Assembly (NCBI GenBank): GCA_902806595.1
Contig: CADCXC010000038.1
Coordinates: 2,666,001-2,730,000, forward strand
Source: Pyrenopolyporus hunteri
Taxonomy: Eukaryota; Ascomycota; Sordariomycetes; Xylariales; Hypoxylaceae
DNA length: 64,000 nucleotides
Direction of reading: 5' to 3'
Shown: positions 11,201 through 23,700 of the stretch, piece by piece
How the letters are laid out: every line of letters starts with the position of its first letter
Numbering within the stretch: position 1 is the first letter of the stretch
Translations under genes and position numbers: made by a program
The notes under the pieces: model-generated
Seen by the model: the letters and a program-made list of their open reading frames with translations, nothing else
Databases searched by the model: none
What the model was told of the DNA's origin: nothing

Positions 11201-12373
11201 TCCAGATTGGTTGATGACTCTTGTCAACATTTGAGCGAGGGGAGCTAAGAGGTAGGTAGTCATTCCCGCCGCGGGGCCAAATAACTACGTTCCAAATTTT
11301 GCCGTAACAAAGCGAAACCCATGCTTTGCATGGTATATCCCGTTAAGCAACGAGGTATTACTGTACTGTACAGAGGTCGAGCTCAGAGCTCCGAGCTCAG
11401 CCCTAGGTTTCGACGCCCCAGACGTACATGGGCTTGCCCCATCCGGTCAATTCGGACTGGCTTCGGCAAGTTGTATTGGCTATTCCGACAAGCCGGGTTG
11501 GATAACCGTAGCTACAAACATAACATAACGTAGCAACTCATAGCCGGGGGAGAGCAAAGCAACGATAGCCTCAAAGGATGCCTGCCCGGTGACACCTTGT
11601 AGGCTTGTGGGCTTGTCTCGACGCTTGGCAAGGGTGAGACAAGCAAGAGGTCCATGGGCCGGGTCGATCGTCCTTTGAGGAAAGGGGGACAAGAAGAGAA
11701 GAAATAATCCCCTCAACAGCCATCCCGCTTGCCCGTCCGCGGCCTACGCGGAAGCGACTGGCGACTGGCAACTGGCGTCCAGCCTCCACCACCTTGTACT
11801 TTCCTATACTATATGTACTAAACTCTATCGAGGGTAGTGTACACGAGAAGAATTAACGCTACCTACATAACCTTCTGCATCGAATCTCTTGGCCCGCAAA
11901 GTTGGGAAGGGTACCTAGCCAGAAAAAAAACTTTAAGAAGCCCTTTGGTCTCCTCTTCCCGAATCAATACTTTCTACCTTTTCTACTCTCTCCGTTTCTA
12001 TCGTCATATACCTAGCATAACAAATCGGATAGCCGAGACAAAGGCGAGCCTCCTCCTATCTACCTATATTTCTATATTTCCTTTTTCGGTATCTTCCATG
12101 TGGAAGGATACATTTATCATCACCCCACAACCCTAGAGACTTGCCTAGAGACTCCCTACGTACATAACATACGTCAGCGTGAGCGAAAGGGAGAACCCCC
12201 GGGTCCAGCAACGCCAGCTCAATCCCGGTTGAGAGCCACCCCCACCAAACCGCTCGACGTCAAGCTCAACAAACCTTCCCTCCCACGTCACACGGCAATC
12301 TCTCCTACAGCTCTCAATTGCCTCGAGCTTGACCTAGATTTGTTGCTTCCTTTGACATCTCTGGCCAGCCAAC
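8244..12373. other. 4.1-kb gene-free interval upstream of pyruvate carboxylase
   Basis: No frame here shows a recognisable family, and the longer ones overlap antisense frames of equal length, which argues against coding. The last 450 bases (about 11930-12373) are pyrimidine-rich with several short upstream ATGs and probably include the pyruvate carboxylase promoter and 5' leader. The start of the interval holds the MPC1 3' untranslated region. It could hold unannotated noncoding RNA, but nothing distinctive is visible. Confidence 0.5.
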
Positions 12374-15300
12374 ATGGCCACCATGGATTTTCAGGACATT
12401 AAGGAGCTGGAGGCAGCTCGGAAGGCCGCTGCTAGCAACAATGAAGATGTCTTCGAGGAGGGCGCCGCCCCAAAGGAGGCCAAGACGGCGCATCACATTC
12501 GCGCAAACAGCTCTATTATGCACTTGAAGAAGCTGCTGGGTAAGTTGTGCTAAACATCGAACCAAGTCTTGAATACTCGTTACTATCGTCGTATCAAATC
12601 TGCTAACGTCTTATTTTGGGTTGTAGTGGCTAACAGAGGAGAAATTCGTAAGTATAATCACATGCGTGAATAAGAGACTGAGACCTCTTTTTGCTGACAT
12701 TTTTAACAGCTATTCGTGTATGAGCCTCCTCCACGCGATATCAATGTTTCAATATGTTTTTATATAAATCGGTTACGGCTAACAATGGGTTTTCTTCGAG
12801 TAATTAGATCTTTAGAACGGTACGTGAATCACTCACCCCATCTCCCCTTGGCTATGAGGTTCTTGGCAACAGTCCCAGATAACTGACGTAGTAGCTAGGC
12901 TCATGAATTGTCGCTACACACCGTCGCTGTTTTCAGGTGAGCGGAATTATTTGATCTAAGGTGGCCGTTATGTATTTAAAGCTAATCCGAGCAGTTATGA
13001 GGACCGACTTAGTATGCATCGGCAAAGTACGCACCTATCCAGCCATGATGATGAAGAGTAGCACATTGCTAACCCCTCTCCTCACCTACAGAGGCCGACG
13101 AAGCCTACGTCATTGGTAAACGAGGTCAATACACCCCTGTCGGGGCCTACCTCGCCGGCGACGAAATCATTAAGATCGCATTGGAACATGGCGTTCAAAT
13201 GATCCATCCTGGTAATATTCTTTTGCAACCAGCACTAGTCATTATTCTAACCGAATCCCCTAGGGTACGGCTTCTTATCAGAAAATGCCGAGTTTGCGCG
13301 AAACGTAGAGAAGGCCGGTCTTATTGTAAGGAGCTATATCCAGACACGGGTTTATGGCCCGTCTAACATTCCGACTAACTCCCCGACTCGTACAGTTTGT
13401 CGGTCCTTCTCCCGAAGTCATCGACGCCCTCGGCGACAAAGTTTCTGCTCGAAAGCTTGCCATTGCTGCGAAAGTGCCCGTCGTGCCCGGAACCGAAGGC
13501 GCAGTCGCTACATTTGAAGAGGTCAAGAAGTTCACCGATGAATACGGATTCCCTATCATTATCAAGGCCGCCTTCGGCGGTGGAGGTCGAGGTATGAGAG
13601 TAGTGCGCGATCAAGCAAATCTCAAAGAATCGTTCGACAGAGCCACGTCCGAGGCGAAGACGGCTTTCGGAAATGGCACGGTGTTCGTTGAGCGCTTCTT
13701 AGATAAGCCCAAGCACATCGAGGTTCAACTTCTCGGAGACAACCACGGCAACATCGTGCATCTATACGAGCGTGACTGCTCGGTCCAGCGGAGACACCAG
13801 AAAGTGGTTGAAATCGCCCCCGCCAAGGACCTCCCCGCGGAGACCCGAGATGCCATTCTGGCTGACGCAGTGAAGCTGGCCAAGTCCGTGAATTACCGAA
13901 ATGCGGGTACAGCAGAGTTCTTGGTTGACCAACAGAACCGTTACTACTTCATCGAAATCAACCCGCGTATCCAGGTCGAGCATACCATTACCGAGGAAAT
14001 CACCGGTATCGATATTGTGGCTGCTCAGATCCAAATTGCTGCGGGTGCTTCGTTACAGCAGCTCGGGTTAACTCAGGACCGTATCTCTACGAGAGGTTTC
14101 GCGATCCAGTGTCGTATCACTACCGAAGACCCCGCCAAACAATTTCAACCCGACACTGGTAAAATCGAGGTGTATAGATCCGCCGGTGGTAACGGAGTGC
14201 GTCTCGATGGTGGCAATGGATTCGCGGGTGCGGTTATTACCCCGTACTACGACTCCATGTTGGTCAAGTGCACATGCCACGGTTCAACCTACGAGATCGC
14301 GCGCCGTAAGATCCTTCGAGCTCTCATCGAATTCCGTATCCGCGGCGTCAAGACGAACATACCGTTCCTCGCCTCGTTGCTAACACACCCTGTCTTCATC
14401 GACGGTAACTGCTGGACCACGTTCATCGATGATACTCCTCAGCTATTCGATCTTGTCGGCAGCCAAAATCGCGCCCAGAAGCTATTGGCATACCTCGGTG
14501 ACATCGCCGTCAACGGAAGCAGCATCAAGGGACAGATTGGCGAGCCCAAGCTCAAGGGCGACATTATTCTTCCCGAGCTTTTCAACGCCGACGGCTCAAA
14601 GCTTGACGTTACGCAGCCCTGCACTAAGGGATGGAGGCAGATTATTCTTGAGCAGGGTCCGAAGGGATTTGCCAAGGCCGTCCGCCAATACAAGGGTTGT
14701 CTATTGATGGACACCACCTGGCGTGATGCGCACCAATCTCTGCTAGCAACCCGCGTACGGACGATCGACCTCCTGGGAATCGCTAAGGAGACGAGCCATG
14801 CCCTACACAATCTGTACAGCTTAGAATGCTGGGGAGGTGCGACTTTCGATGTCGCTATGCGGTTCCTCTACGAAGACCCATGGGACCGCCTTCGCAAGAT
14901 GCGAAAGGCCGTCCCTAACATCCCCTTCCAGATGCTGTTGCGAGGAGCAAACGGTGTGGCATACGCTTCGCTTCCCGATAATGCCATCGAACATTTCGTT
15001 GAACAAGCGAAAAAGAACGGCGTCGATATCTTCCGAGTGTTCGACGCCTTAAACGATATTGACCAACTCGAAGTTGGCATCAAGGCCGTGCAGAAGGCCG
15101 GTGGCGTAGCTGAAGGCACTGTTTGCTACAGCGGAGATATGCTGAACCCCAAGAAGAAGTACAACCTCGAGTACTACCTAAACCTGGTCGACAAGCTAGT
15201 GGCATTGGATATCGACGTCCTCGGTATCAAGGATATGGCTGGTGTCCTGAAGCCTCGCGCTGCTACTCTTCTGATTGGATCCATCCGGAAGAAGTATCCC

Positions 15301-16606
15301 GACCTACCGATCCACGTCCACACTCACGACTCTGCCGGTACTGGCGTTGCCTCCATGGTTGCATGTGCGCAAGCTGGCGCAGATGCCGTCGACGCCGCTA
15401 CTGACAGTCTTTCCGGAATGACGTCGCAACCCAGCATCAATGCTATCATCGCGTCTCTTGAGGGTACGGAGCTAGACCCCGGTTTGAATCCTTCCCACGT
15501 TCGTGCCCTGGACACATATTGGTCGCAACTTCGACTTCTATATTCACCCTTCGAAGCTCACCTCATCGGACCCGACCCTGAAGTTTATGAGCACGAGATT
15601 CCCGGAGGCCAGCTCACCAATATGATGTTCCAGGCATCCCAACTTGGTCTCGGCTCCCAATGGGCCGAAACCAAGAAAGCTTATGAGCATGCAAACGATC
15701 TCCTCGGAGATATTGTGAAGGTTACACCAACCTCTAAGGTCGTCGGTGATTTGGCGCAATTCATGGTCTCGAATAAACTCTCTCCTCAGGACGTTGTAGA
15801 CCGCGCCGGTGAGCTCGATTTCCCCGGCTCAGTCCTCGAGTTTCTCGAAGGAATGATGGGCCAACCGTACGGTGGATTCCCTGAGCCTCTGCGCTCCAGG
15901 GCCCTCAGGGGTCGCCGAAAGTTTGACAAGCGTCCCGGCCTATACCTCGATCCCGTCGACTTCAAGAAGGTACGCTCCGAGCTTGCGCAAAAATGGGGCC
16001 AAGTTTCCGAGACCGATGTTGCATCCTACGTAATGTACCCGAAGGTATTCGACGACTACAAGAAATTCGTGCAAAAGTTCGGTGACCTCTCCGTCCTGCC
16101 TACCAAGTACTTCCTATCTGCGCCGCAAATCGGCGAAGAGTTCCACGTTGAACTGGAGAAGGGCAAGGTTCTGATCTTGAAGTTGTTGGCTGTGGGTCCA
16201 CTCTCCGAGAACACTGGCCAGCGAGAGGTGTTCTACGAAATGAACGGTGAGGTGCGTCAAGTCACCGTTGACGATAAGAAGGCCAGCGTCGAAAACGTCA
16301 GCCGACCTAAGGCCGACCCTGGCGACTCTAGCCAGGTTGGTGCTCCGATGGCCGGCGTCTTGGTCGAGTTAAGAGTCCACGAGGGCTCTGATGTCAAGAA
16401 GGGTGACCCCTTAGCCGTGCTCAGCGCCATGAAGATGGTAAGACCACTACCTAGATTATATATACTCTTCAAAATTTTTTGCTAATAATCGTAATCAGGA
16501 AATGGTTATCTCGGCTCCACATAACGGAAAGGTGTCTGGCCTTCAGGTTAGGGAGGGCGATTCAGTCGACGGGTCGGATTTGGTTTGCAAGATTACGAAG
16601 TCCTAG
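12374..16606 (+). CDS. PYC: Pyruvate carboxylase
   Basis: This biotin enzyme carboxylates pyruvate to oxaloacetate using ATP and bicarbonate, refilling the TCA cycle and feeding gluconeogenesis; in many filamentous fungi it is cytosolic. The exons are 12374-12539, 12627-12647, 12710-12717, 12808-12819, 12899-12936, 12995-13026, 13092-13211, 13264-13325, 13396-16437 and 16499-16606, giving 1202 aa. The domains run biotin carboxylase (VANRGEIPIRIFRTAHEL, ATP-grasp FGGGGRGMRVV, INPRIQVEHT), carboxyltransferase (WRDAHQSLLATRVRT near residue 595) and a biotin carrier. The carrier motif AMKME is split by the last intron, with the biotinylated Lys near 1166. No presequence is evident. The 5' end is unusually fragmented, with coding exons of 21, 8, 12, 38 and 32 nt, yet each junction restores the conserved sequence. 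Confidence 0.97.
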
Positions 16607-16871
16607 GTACATGCCAATTATTTAATGGCAGGCTATATGAATTCAACAGCGGAGTAACGGTATTGGCTACTTATGAGGTTCTTGGCTAGTGTGTCTCGGG
16701 ACGGACAGAATACTCGGATGGGAGTGGACCTCTCTTAAATCATGCCCTGACTCCTAGGATTATCTTACCAAAGACAAATTCATATTTTTCATTGATTAGT
16801 ATACTTTCGGCTCCCAATCCTCCCGCTCCTGTAAGTTTAAAAAAGCCTCGTTGTGAACGCGTTCTACCAAT
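16607..16871. other. Convergent 3' interval between PYC and the glycosidase gene
   Basis: The genes on both sides end here on opposite strands, so this 265-bp interval carries both 3' untranslated regions and polyadenylation signals. No other feature is seen. Confidence 0.6.
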
Positions 16872-19778
16872 CTACAGTTCGGCGTCGAAGTCCACGTCAT
16901 CCAATTGTACAACAGGCAGTAGCGCCATATGCAGTTTACTAGACCCATAGGGCACGAAGCGAGCCATGAACGGCTTCCCCCGGGGCCTCACGTCGAACGT
17001 ACCCGGGTCCGCAGCCGTGTCCCTGACGACCGGCCAGTCGATCTCGACAGCGGCAACACGCAGCTCGACCGGCGGCGCGCCCAAGTCCCAGATGGGATTG
17101 TCCAGCTCGTCCTCGCCCACCTCGAGGACGTCATCCACCTGCTCCTCGAAATAAGTCGCGTTGCCGTCCCCGCCCCCGCCACCGCTGCGCCGCCGGCGCA
17201 CCACCCGGATCTGCCGCGGGTCCACGGCCACGTTCCACCGACTGCCCGCCTTCGGCGTCAGCACGTGGTCCCGCGTGCGCCCGCGCGGGTCCGTCGTCGA
17301 CGCCGGCAGCGGCCGCCCGCTGCGGTACTCTACCGGCGGCACGGCGACGGCGTCGTGCTCGATGGCCAGGGCGTAGAGCAGCGCGCCGTGGTAGATGGCC
17401 GCGGTGGAGTTGGCGCGCGGGACGACGCGGGGGGAGGCGGAGAGGCGGACGGTGAGGGTCGTTGGGGAGGAGCCGCCGGGGACGATGGGGATGTGTTGCA
17501 GGGAGGTGCTGGGGTCGGGGGCTAGGGGGTCGGTTTGCGGGTGGGTTTGGGTGCTGGAGGTGATGGTGAGGCTGCTGCGGGATACGTCGGCCCATGAGGG
17601 GACGCGGACGTAGAAGTCGAAGGGCGAGGCGGCGGTGATGGTGTACGTGATCGTGTGCCCGAAGGGGTACGTGGTGTTGGCTGAGACGGTCACGGCGTTG
17701 GAACCGAGGTTTGTGGACGCGGTGCCCGGGATGAGGAAGAGGTGTGCGAGGCCGCCATCTTGGGTCCTTCCGAATGAGGAGGCGAGGGTCTTTGGTAGAC
17801 CTTGTGGGTGGTTGACGGTGCAGCATGGCTGTGTGGGTTTTAGGGGTTAGAGGGGTGGCTGAGAATAGGAGGAAGGCAAAGTGGGAAAAGGGGAGAGGAT
17901 GAATATGAACTTACGTAGTTAGGTTCGAGGCCGAAGACGTTGGCGTACGAGTTCACGTCCCACCAGAGATCGTCGGTGCTTAGATTTCGAGACCACGGCT
18001 ATAAACGACTAGTAAGATACGGTTTCTCATTATAAATACTAGGCGTAGGATCGAAGCGGTTTAGGGGGGAAATAGGGACAAATACGTACCTGGTTCTCCT
18101 GCTGAACATACTGATGCGACCACCAGTCCGGTGAGATAGAAGCCGGGAATGCGTTGAAAGCTGTCTGCTCGGCCCAGTCGGCGATGTCGTTGTCGCCCAA
18201 GTACTGGTATATGTATGCCGAGGAGAACAGGACTTCGGCCGCAATGCAAAGCTCAGCCCCTCTGCTGGGGTTCAAGTCAGATATATACTCGTCTGCGAGA
18301 ATGGTGCCAGCTAGCGAGCGGTGATATGTCGCCAGCAAGTCGACGGCTTTCCGCGTCTGCGCCTTAAGCGCCTCGTCCCCGCTATTGCGGTATAGAGCTA
18401 GGGGGTATCGTAGTCCTTCGAAGGTAAGCGTTATTAGCAGATTAGATGTAGTATTCTTTCTATAGGCTTACCTTGTGCCATGTTCACTCCGTGGATGAAA
18501 ACCCAGCTTAACCTATACGGTGTCGTGTCGTAGAGAACCTTGGGGTATGACTTATCCGTCCAGAATGTCCTCCAGTCTGCTCCCCACTGTGGCATTTCGA
18601 TTTAATTCTCTTTCTTCATACTCTTTCCCACTCATATACGTAACATGTAGGGGAACACGAGAAATAGCAGTAATTACTTACCAGCACACCACCTTCGATC
18701 ATAAGCTCCATGGTCTCCCAGATAACCTGAGAATTATTCCGGGGGTAGCGTTCTAGGAGCCACTGCATCGGGATGTGCATCTCGTGCGTACGTCCGACGC
18801 CGAAGCCTGCGGTGTCGAAAATATCATCTCCATGAACAAGGAGACCAGTATAATTGTTTTTGAGCACTACGAGGCGTGAATTAGTACATGAGAAACGCAG
18901 TCTCTATTTTACCCATGCACATCTATGAAAAGGGGCACTGCGAGCGAGGATCTATCCCCCTTTCAACGAATAGCTTAAACAGGATGAACAGCAGCTTGCG
19001 GAAGAACTTACTACTATGAGCAAGAACGACGTAGCGGTGCATAGCATCCACGATGCGCTCCGTCTCGGTCGGATCGGCTTCCGCGTACTGGATCAGCCCC
19101 AGCAGAATCAAGCACCTGGCCCAGAGTCCCCTGGTAGCTCGCGTGGTTTCGAACCCGATCCATCCATCTTCGTGCTGATGGTCGAGTATGTAGTCTAGAT
19201 AGTACTTCACCTGGCCGAGAATTCTCTCGTCGCCCAGCCCGAAAGCCAGCGGGACGAGGCCGTTGAACCAGTAGGGCGAAGCTTCGCTGGCCGCAAACGG
19301 GAGTTAGCAAACATAGTATATTAGAGGTAATATATATCCCGTGTGGAACCGTGCTCCTTAAAGTCCAAGAAATGCGGGTCAATGGTGTCGACCCCCTTTG
19401 AAACAGCACGCAGCAGCTAAGCAACTTTTGAAAATCCTTACTCCAAAGCTGAATACTCAGTCGAGCCGCCAATGTACTTAGAATCGTGGACGAAGCGGTA
19501 GAAATCAAACATGTTCCCCGAGAGCCCGGCGGCCTCGAGTTCGAGCTGGTCTCTGAACCAGCCGAGGGGCTTGATAGAGCCCAAGTCTAGCGGTTTATAC
19601 ACCGGCTGCACGACTAAGCAAACCGATTAGTCGGGATCCATGGACGATTAAAATCTCAGACCACCGTCCTGGTGGACTTACGGGAAGCGCCATCTCGATA
19701 CGTCGATCTGGAAATCACAGCCGTTTGCGCGGTACTAGCAAGAGCCGCAAGGGCGACGGCAGACCGAAAAACTACCAT
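16872..19778 (-). CDS. Secreted DUF1680 / GH127-like glycoside hydrolase
   Basis: The exons are 19778-19682, 19613-19442, 19286-19012, 18866-18682, 18586-18472, 18415-18090, 17998-17915 and 17828-16872, giving 736 aa. The N-terminus (MVVFRSAVALAALASTAQTA) is a good signal peptide, so the enzyme is probably extracellular. The alpha/alpha barrel region carries LGWFRDQLELEAAGLSGNMF, YWFNGLVPLAFGLGD and a CCTVNHPQG motif, with Cys420-Cys421 joined exactly across the last intron. A Glu-Leu-Cys at about 336-338 lies in GAELCIAAEV. In the GH127 beta-L-arabinofuranosidase HypBA1, such Glu and Cys residues bind zinc and one Cys is the nucleophile, so they appear retained. A beta-sandwich region follows. 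The true substrate (arabinofuranoside or another plant glycan) cannot be told from sequence. An in-frame upstream ATG exists, but this start places the signal peptide first. Confidence 0.88.
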
Positions 19779-20725
19779 ATTGAATGCAGACAAGCTACGA
19801 ACAAGGGCATAGCACTTAAAGGGGACACTAATTAGGCGTCTTCCCGCATCATCACCTATACCAAGGCTACCATTATATACTCCTACCATACAACAGTATA
19901 CCCAATTCTAAGATAGGCCCCTCCTATGTTGATCAGGCGCCTCGGTATAAACTAAGCGGCATAGATAAGGCAAGGATGGACAGAAGATACGCGAGCCTAT
20001 CGGGAGGGACTATGGGCCGTCTACCATCGCATCGGTCACCCTGCAAGGTTACAGCAAGGGACAGAAACGGTTTACCCAGGAGGTTAATATAAAGAAGCTT
20101 GATAAGCTGCTAACCCTGTTAGAGACAAGTAGGGGAACAAGCTACCTATTTTCCCATCAACAGGATCATCCAAAAGGGGCCGTTGGAGACTCGTCAACAT
20201 TGGTTACACGTAAGAATAGACGGATAGACGAAATGAACTTGGGTTTTATAGACCTTTATTTAGGTATGCTCGTGATCACACGATGCACGTCTACGTCCAC
20301 GTATACTCGGTCATTAGCCGAAGTCCGCCGGCCTCATCCTGCCAAAGAGGTTTCATTGCATTATCATACAAATACAGCTAAATGTAAGCCCGTTACGGCC
20401 AGACGTCCGACATACCAAGGATGATTGGGACAGCAACCTTCACGCCGCGTTTGGTGCAAGAGAAGTCCGTGCTTTTAGCAACCCTCATGGTCCCGGCTCC
20501 GCCAAGATCTTTCCGACAAAGTCACATATTATCGCAAAATCCGCTACTTTTTCTATGACGAACTCCCCAAAGATCCACCGTGCCCGCCGTCCTAAGGGGA
20601 GTCAACGGTACCACTAAAGAGAATACTCGTAACGAGGCCTTCCAGACTCGTTTCAGGGTATCATAACGCCCTGGGAAATAACCCCACGTCCGATGCGTCA
20701 ACTTTTCGCAGCCTAGAGACGCTGT
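19779..20725. other. Intergenic, glycosidase promoter and clathrin 3' flank
   Basis: About 950 bp between two minus-strand genes. The part next to 19778 should be the promoter of the secreted glycosidase, and the part next to 20725 the clathrin heavy chain 3' untranslated region. I see no coding signal, repeat or RNA gene. Confidence 0.5.
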
Positions 20726-23700
20726 TTAGAAGCCGAAGCCCGTAGGTTGAGGCGCAAACCCGTTGGGTTGGACAAAAGGAGCCGGGGATACTCGTCCGCC
20801 GGTAGCAGCGGGTCCGGCGGTGATCATGAGACGGTTACCGCCGAGGATGGGCGTCTCGTCTTCGTGCTTCTCCTGGGCGGATTCCTTAGCCTTTCGTGCT
20901 TCATTGTCGGCCTTGAGAGTTGCGATCTCCTTGGTCTGTTCGCATAGGAAATTGATCATGTACGGCATAGTGAAATCGGTTAGACCGTGACGCCACGATA
21001 GCTCGAGCACCGTGTCCGGGCGAATGAGGTCGTAGCATGCATAGAGCATGCCAACATAGCACTCACGGCTGCCGATGTCGACGAACTAGAAAGGGAGTTA
21101 GCGCAATTGAATTCATTTGAATACGGGTCAACGCGACTTACGTATCGGAGGAGCTCCTCGACGACTTCTGACTTGCCAGAAATGGCAGCGGTCTCGATGG
21201 CGTCTTTGTACAACTTGTCCTGCTTAGACAAGGCAATGGATTTCTCCCATCTCTTGGTTTTACGATAGATGTTAGCAGCGATCTGTCTAAAGAAGACAAG
21301 ATCGTGCTTCTCCAAGCGGGAAGCAAGGTCGACGGCGTCATAGTTATCGTAGTTCTCCACCGAATCTCGCAGAGTCTTGTAATCCTCCTCCTCGATCAGG
21401 AGATCATTGATCGCGTCGTTCACCGTTCGCTTGTTCTGGGTCTGTACGTTAAGTAGGAAAGGCTTGATTAACGGCAGGTTGTCGGACTTCTGGAACATAC
21501 GAACGACGCGGTTGACGTCGATACGGGGGGTGAGGACTTGGAGGAGATCAGTTAGGAGCGACGGATGTTGCTCGAGGTAGAAGTTGATGGCGCGGTAGTA
21601 AATCTCCAGGTTGGCCACCTTGACGATGATGTCCTTAAACTGCTGGTGCTCCCAAGAATTCTGGGCACGCTCCATCACAGCGAGAGCGGCATTGTCGAAC
21701 TCGTCATAGTGGTAGTAACAAAATACCAGCTCAGGCCACAGATTGGCTTCCTCGCAAGCACGAATCAACTTGGGAAGGTTCATTCTACTCCAGAACAGCT
21801 TGATGTGCTCCATGAGTCTCTCAGGGTGGTACTTTGAAAGAGCGATGCCCAACTCGGTGAACATTCCCATGTGAGCCCGTTCAAGGCCGAGGCCCTGCTC
21901 GAGAAGATCGATGAGCTCGTCGAAGAAGCCCTCATATTCATATTGCTTCACAAGAGCCTGCAGCTGCTCAGCATCCACGATCAAGTTGAGACCGCAGATC
22001 TTCGCAAGTCGGAATTCCTTCTTGGCAACACATGCCGCGTGGACCTGGTTCCAGACTTTGATGTTGTTGGCCTTGCGCGCGCATTCGACAGCCGCTTGGT
22101 AATCCTCGAGGTGGACAAGGGTCGTCGCGAGCTTAGACCAATTGGAGATGCTAGTATAGAAGATCTTCGCAGCCTTGTGGAAGCCCTCCTCAGCGGCTTT
22201 GTCACCGGACTCTTCGATATTAGCCACATTCGTACCACGGAGGAAGTCCTCCAGCTCTCCCAGCTGATCCAATCGCGCATAGCAAAATGCGAGAGCGGTA
22301 TCAATCGGGGGCTCCCGAAGGGTCTTACGCGCCATGCGGAGGAATTTGACCAGTTCTTCGTCCTTTCCGGCATGAGTTGCCACCTCGATGACTTCGGCGT
22401 AGTTGCGAGGATCACCAGCCCGGATGTAAGATTCGATCGCATCTGCTACGCGAAGGCCATCGAGTTGAGCCTTAGCAACTCGGCTCCAGACCTCTGGGAT
22501 ATCGACATCTTCGGCGAATGCGCTAGCACGGTCAATACTAACAACATGCTCTACCAAGACTTCGACCGCTGCCGTCTTGTTACCAACTTTCTTGTAAATC
22601 TCGAAAGCTTCTTCATGTAAACCGACGTCGATACATAGCTGCGCGCACTCGTCGGGGTTGAATGAGTCGAGGCGGTGGATATAGTCCATAACCCTACCCT
22701 TGTCCGCTCTCGCAGCAGTGAGGATGAGCAAGTTCTGGAGGCTGGGGTTGTCATTGAAGGGCGAAGGCTCCAACACAATCTTCTCCAGGAGCTCAATAAG
22801 CTCGCCCGGCAGGTCGGCTGCTAAGAACGATGCTACAGCCTCAGATACCTTCGCAGGGTCGCTGCACTCTGGTACAGCCGTCGCAACAACTTGGTCAATG
22901 ACGGATCTACGATGAATGTTGTTTTCGCTCAAGACAAACATCCATAGTTCACGATCAGATCGATCCAGGACGTAGCGGGCCTGGGCGCGATACATCGAGT
23001 TCTCGTTAGTGATGTTAATCAACTCCAAGTCGTTTTGGCCCTTCTGGTAGGCGATGAAGGCGAGGTTCGGGTCTCGCTTCTCGCAGTATTTACCAACGCT
23101 CAGAGTGTCGTATTGGTCATTCTCCTTGAGGAATTTCTCCGGGTTGTTATTAGAGTCAATATAGATCTTGGCGAGGGCGTTGAAGACAGCCTGTTGCTGG
23201 TTGCCAGCGGCCAGAGTAGCCTCCAAAAAGGGGAGGAGGAGCTTCAAGCGATTACGGGTCTCTACCTCGTGCACCAAGGCGTCGATAGGGATCGATGCGG
23301 GATTGACGGTGGTAAGGAGATTCTTGATGACAGACTCGTCACAGTCCACGTCAAGCAGGCCGCCAATAACTTCAGGAGTCCTACTCGGGTTGACACGCTG
23401 CACGTAGACCTCTATCGCATTGAAGCGCTGGTTCTGATATAGGTAGAGGATTAAATCGTGAACAAAGTTGTGCCGGTCGCACACTATTATCAACGGGAGC
23501 ATCTCGGTGAGTCTCGCTTCCTTAAGGAAGTTCTTGACCTTCTCCGGGTTGTAGTAATTGCTGTCCCTGCAGATTCTCTCGACCTCGTTGAACTGACCCA
23601 TCTTGGTCGCTGCTTCAATATACTTGAAGTGGACATCCGGATCTTGGGAGATATTGACAATACTTCCAAGGTAGAAAAAGAGACCTTCGTGGGTCTTGTA

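Noticed and set aside
10676..11234. Overlapping frames on both strands upstream of pyruvate carboxylase
   Set aside because: The plus and minus frames are of similar length and neither has a domain or splice support.
13354..13395. ATG at 13354 as the pyruvate carboxylase start
   Set aside because: It lies in an intron. Upstream microexons encode the conserved biotin carboxylase N-terminus and join in phase.
16929..17826. Other-frame ORFs on both strands over the glycosidase last exon
   Set aside because: This is the GC-rich part of the real exon; the products are low-complexity and without domains.
21871..22620. 249-codon plus-strand frame inside clathrin heavy chain
   Set aside because: It is fully antisense to a conserved exon and shows no family resemblance.
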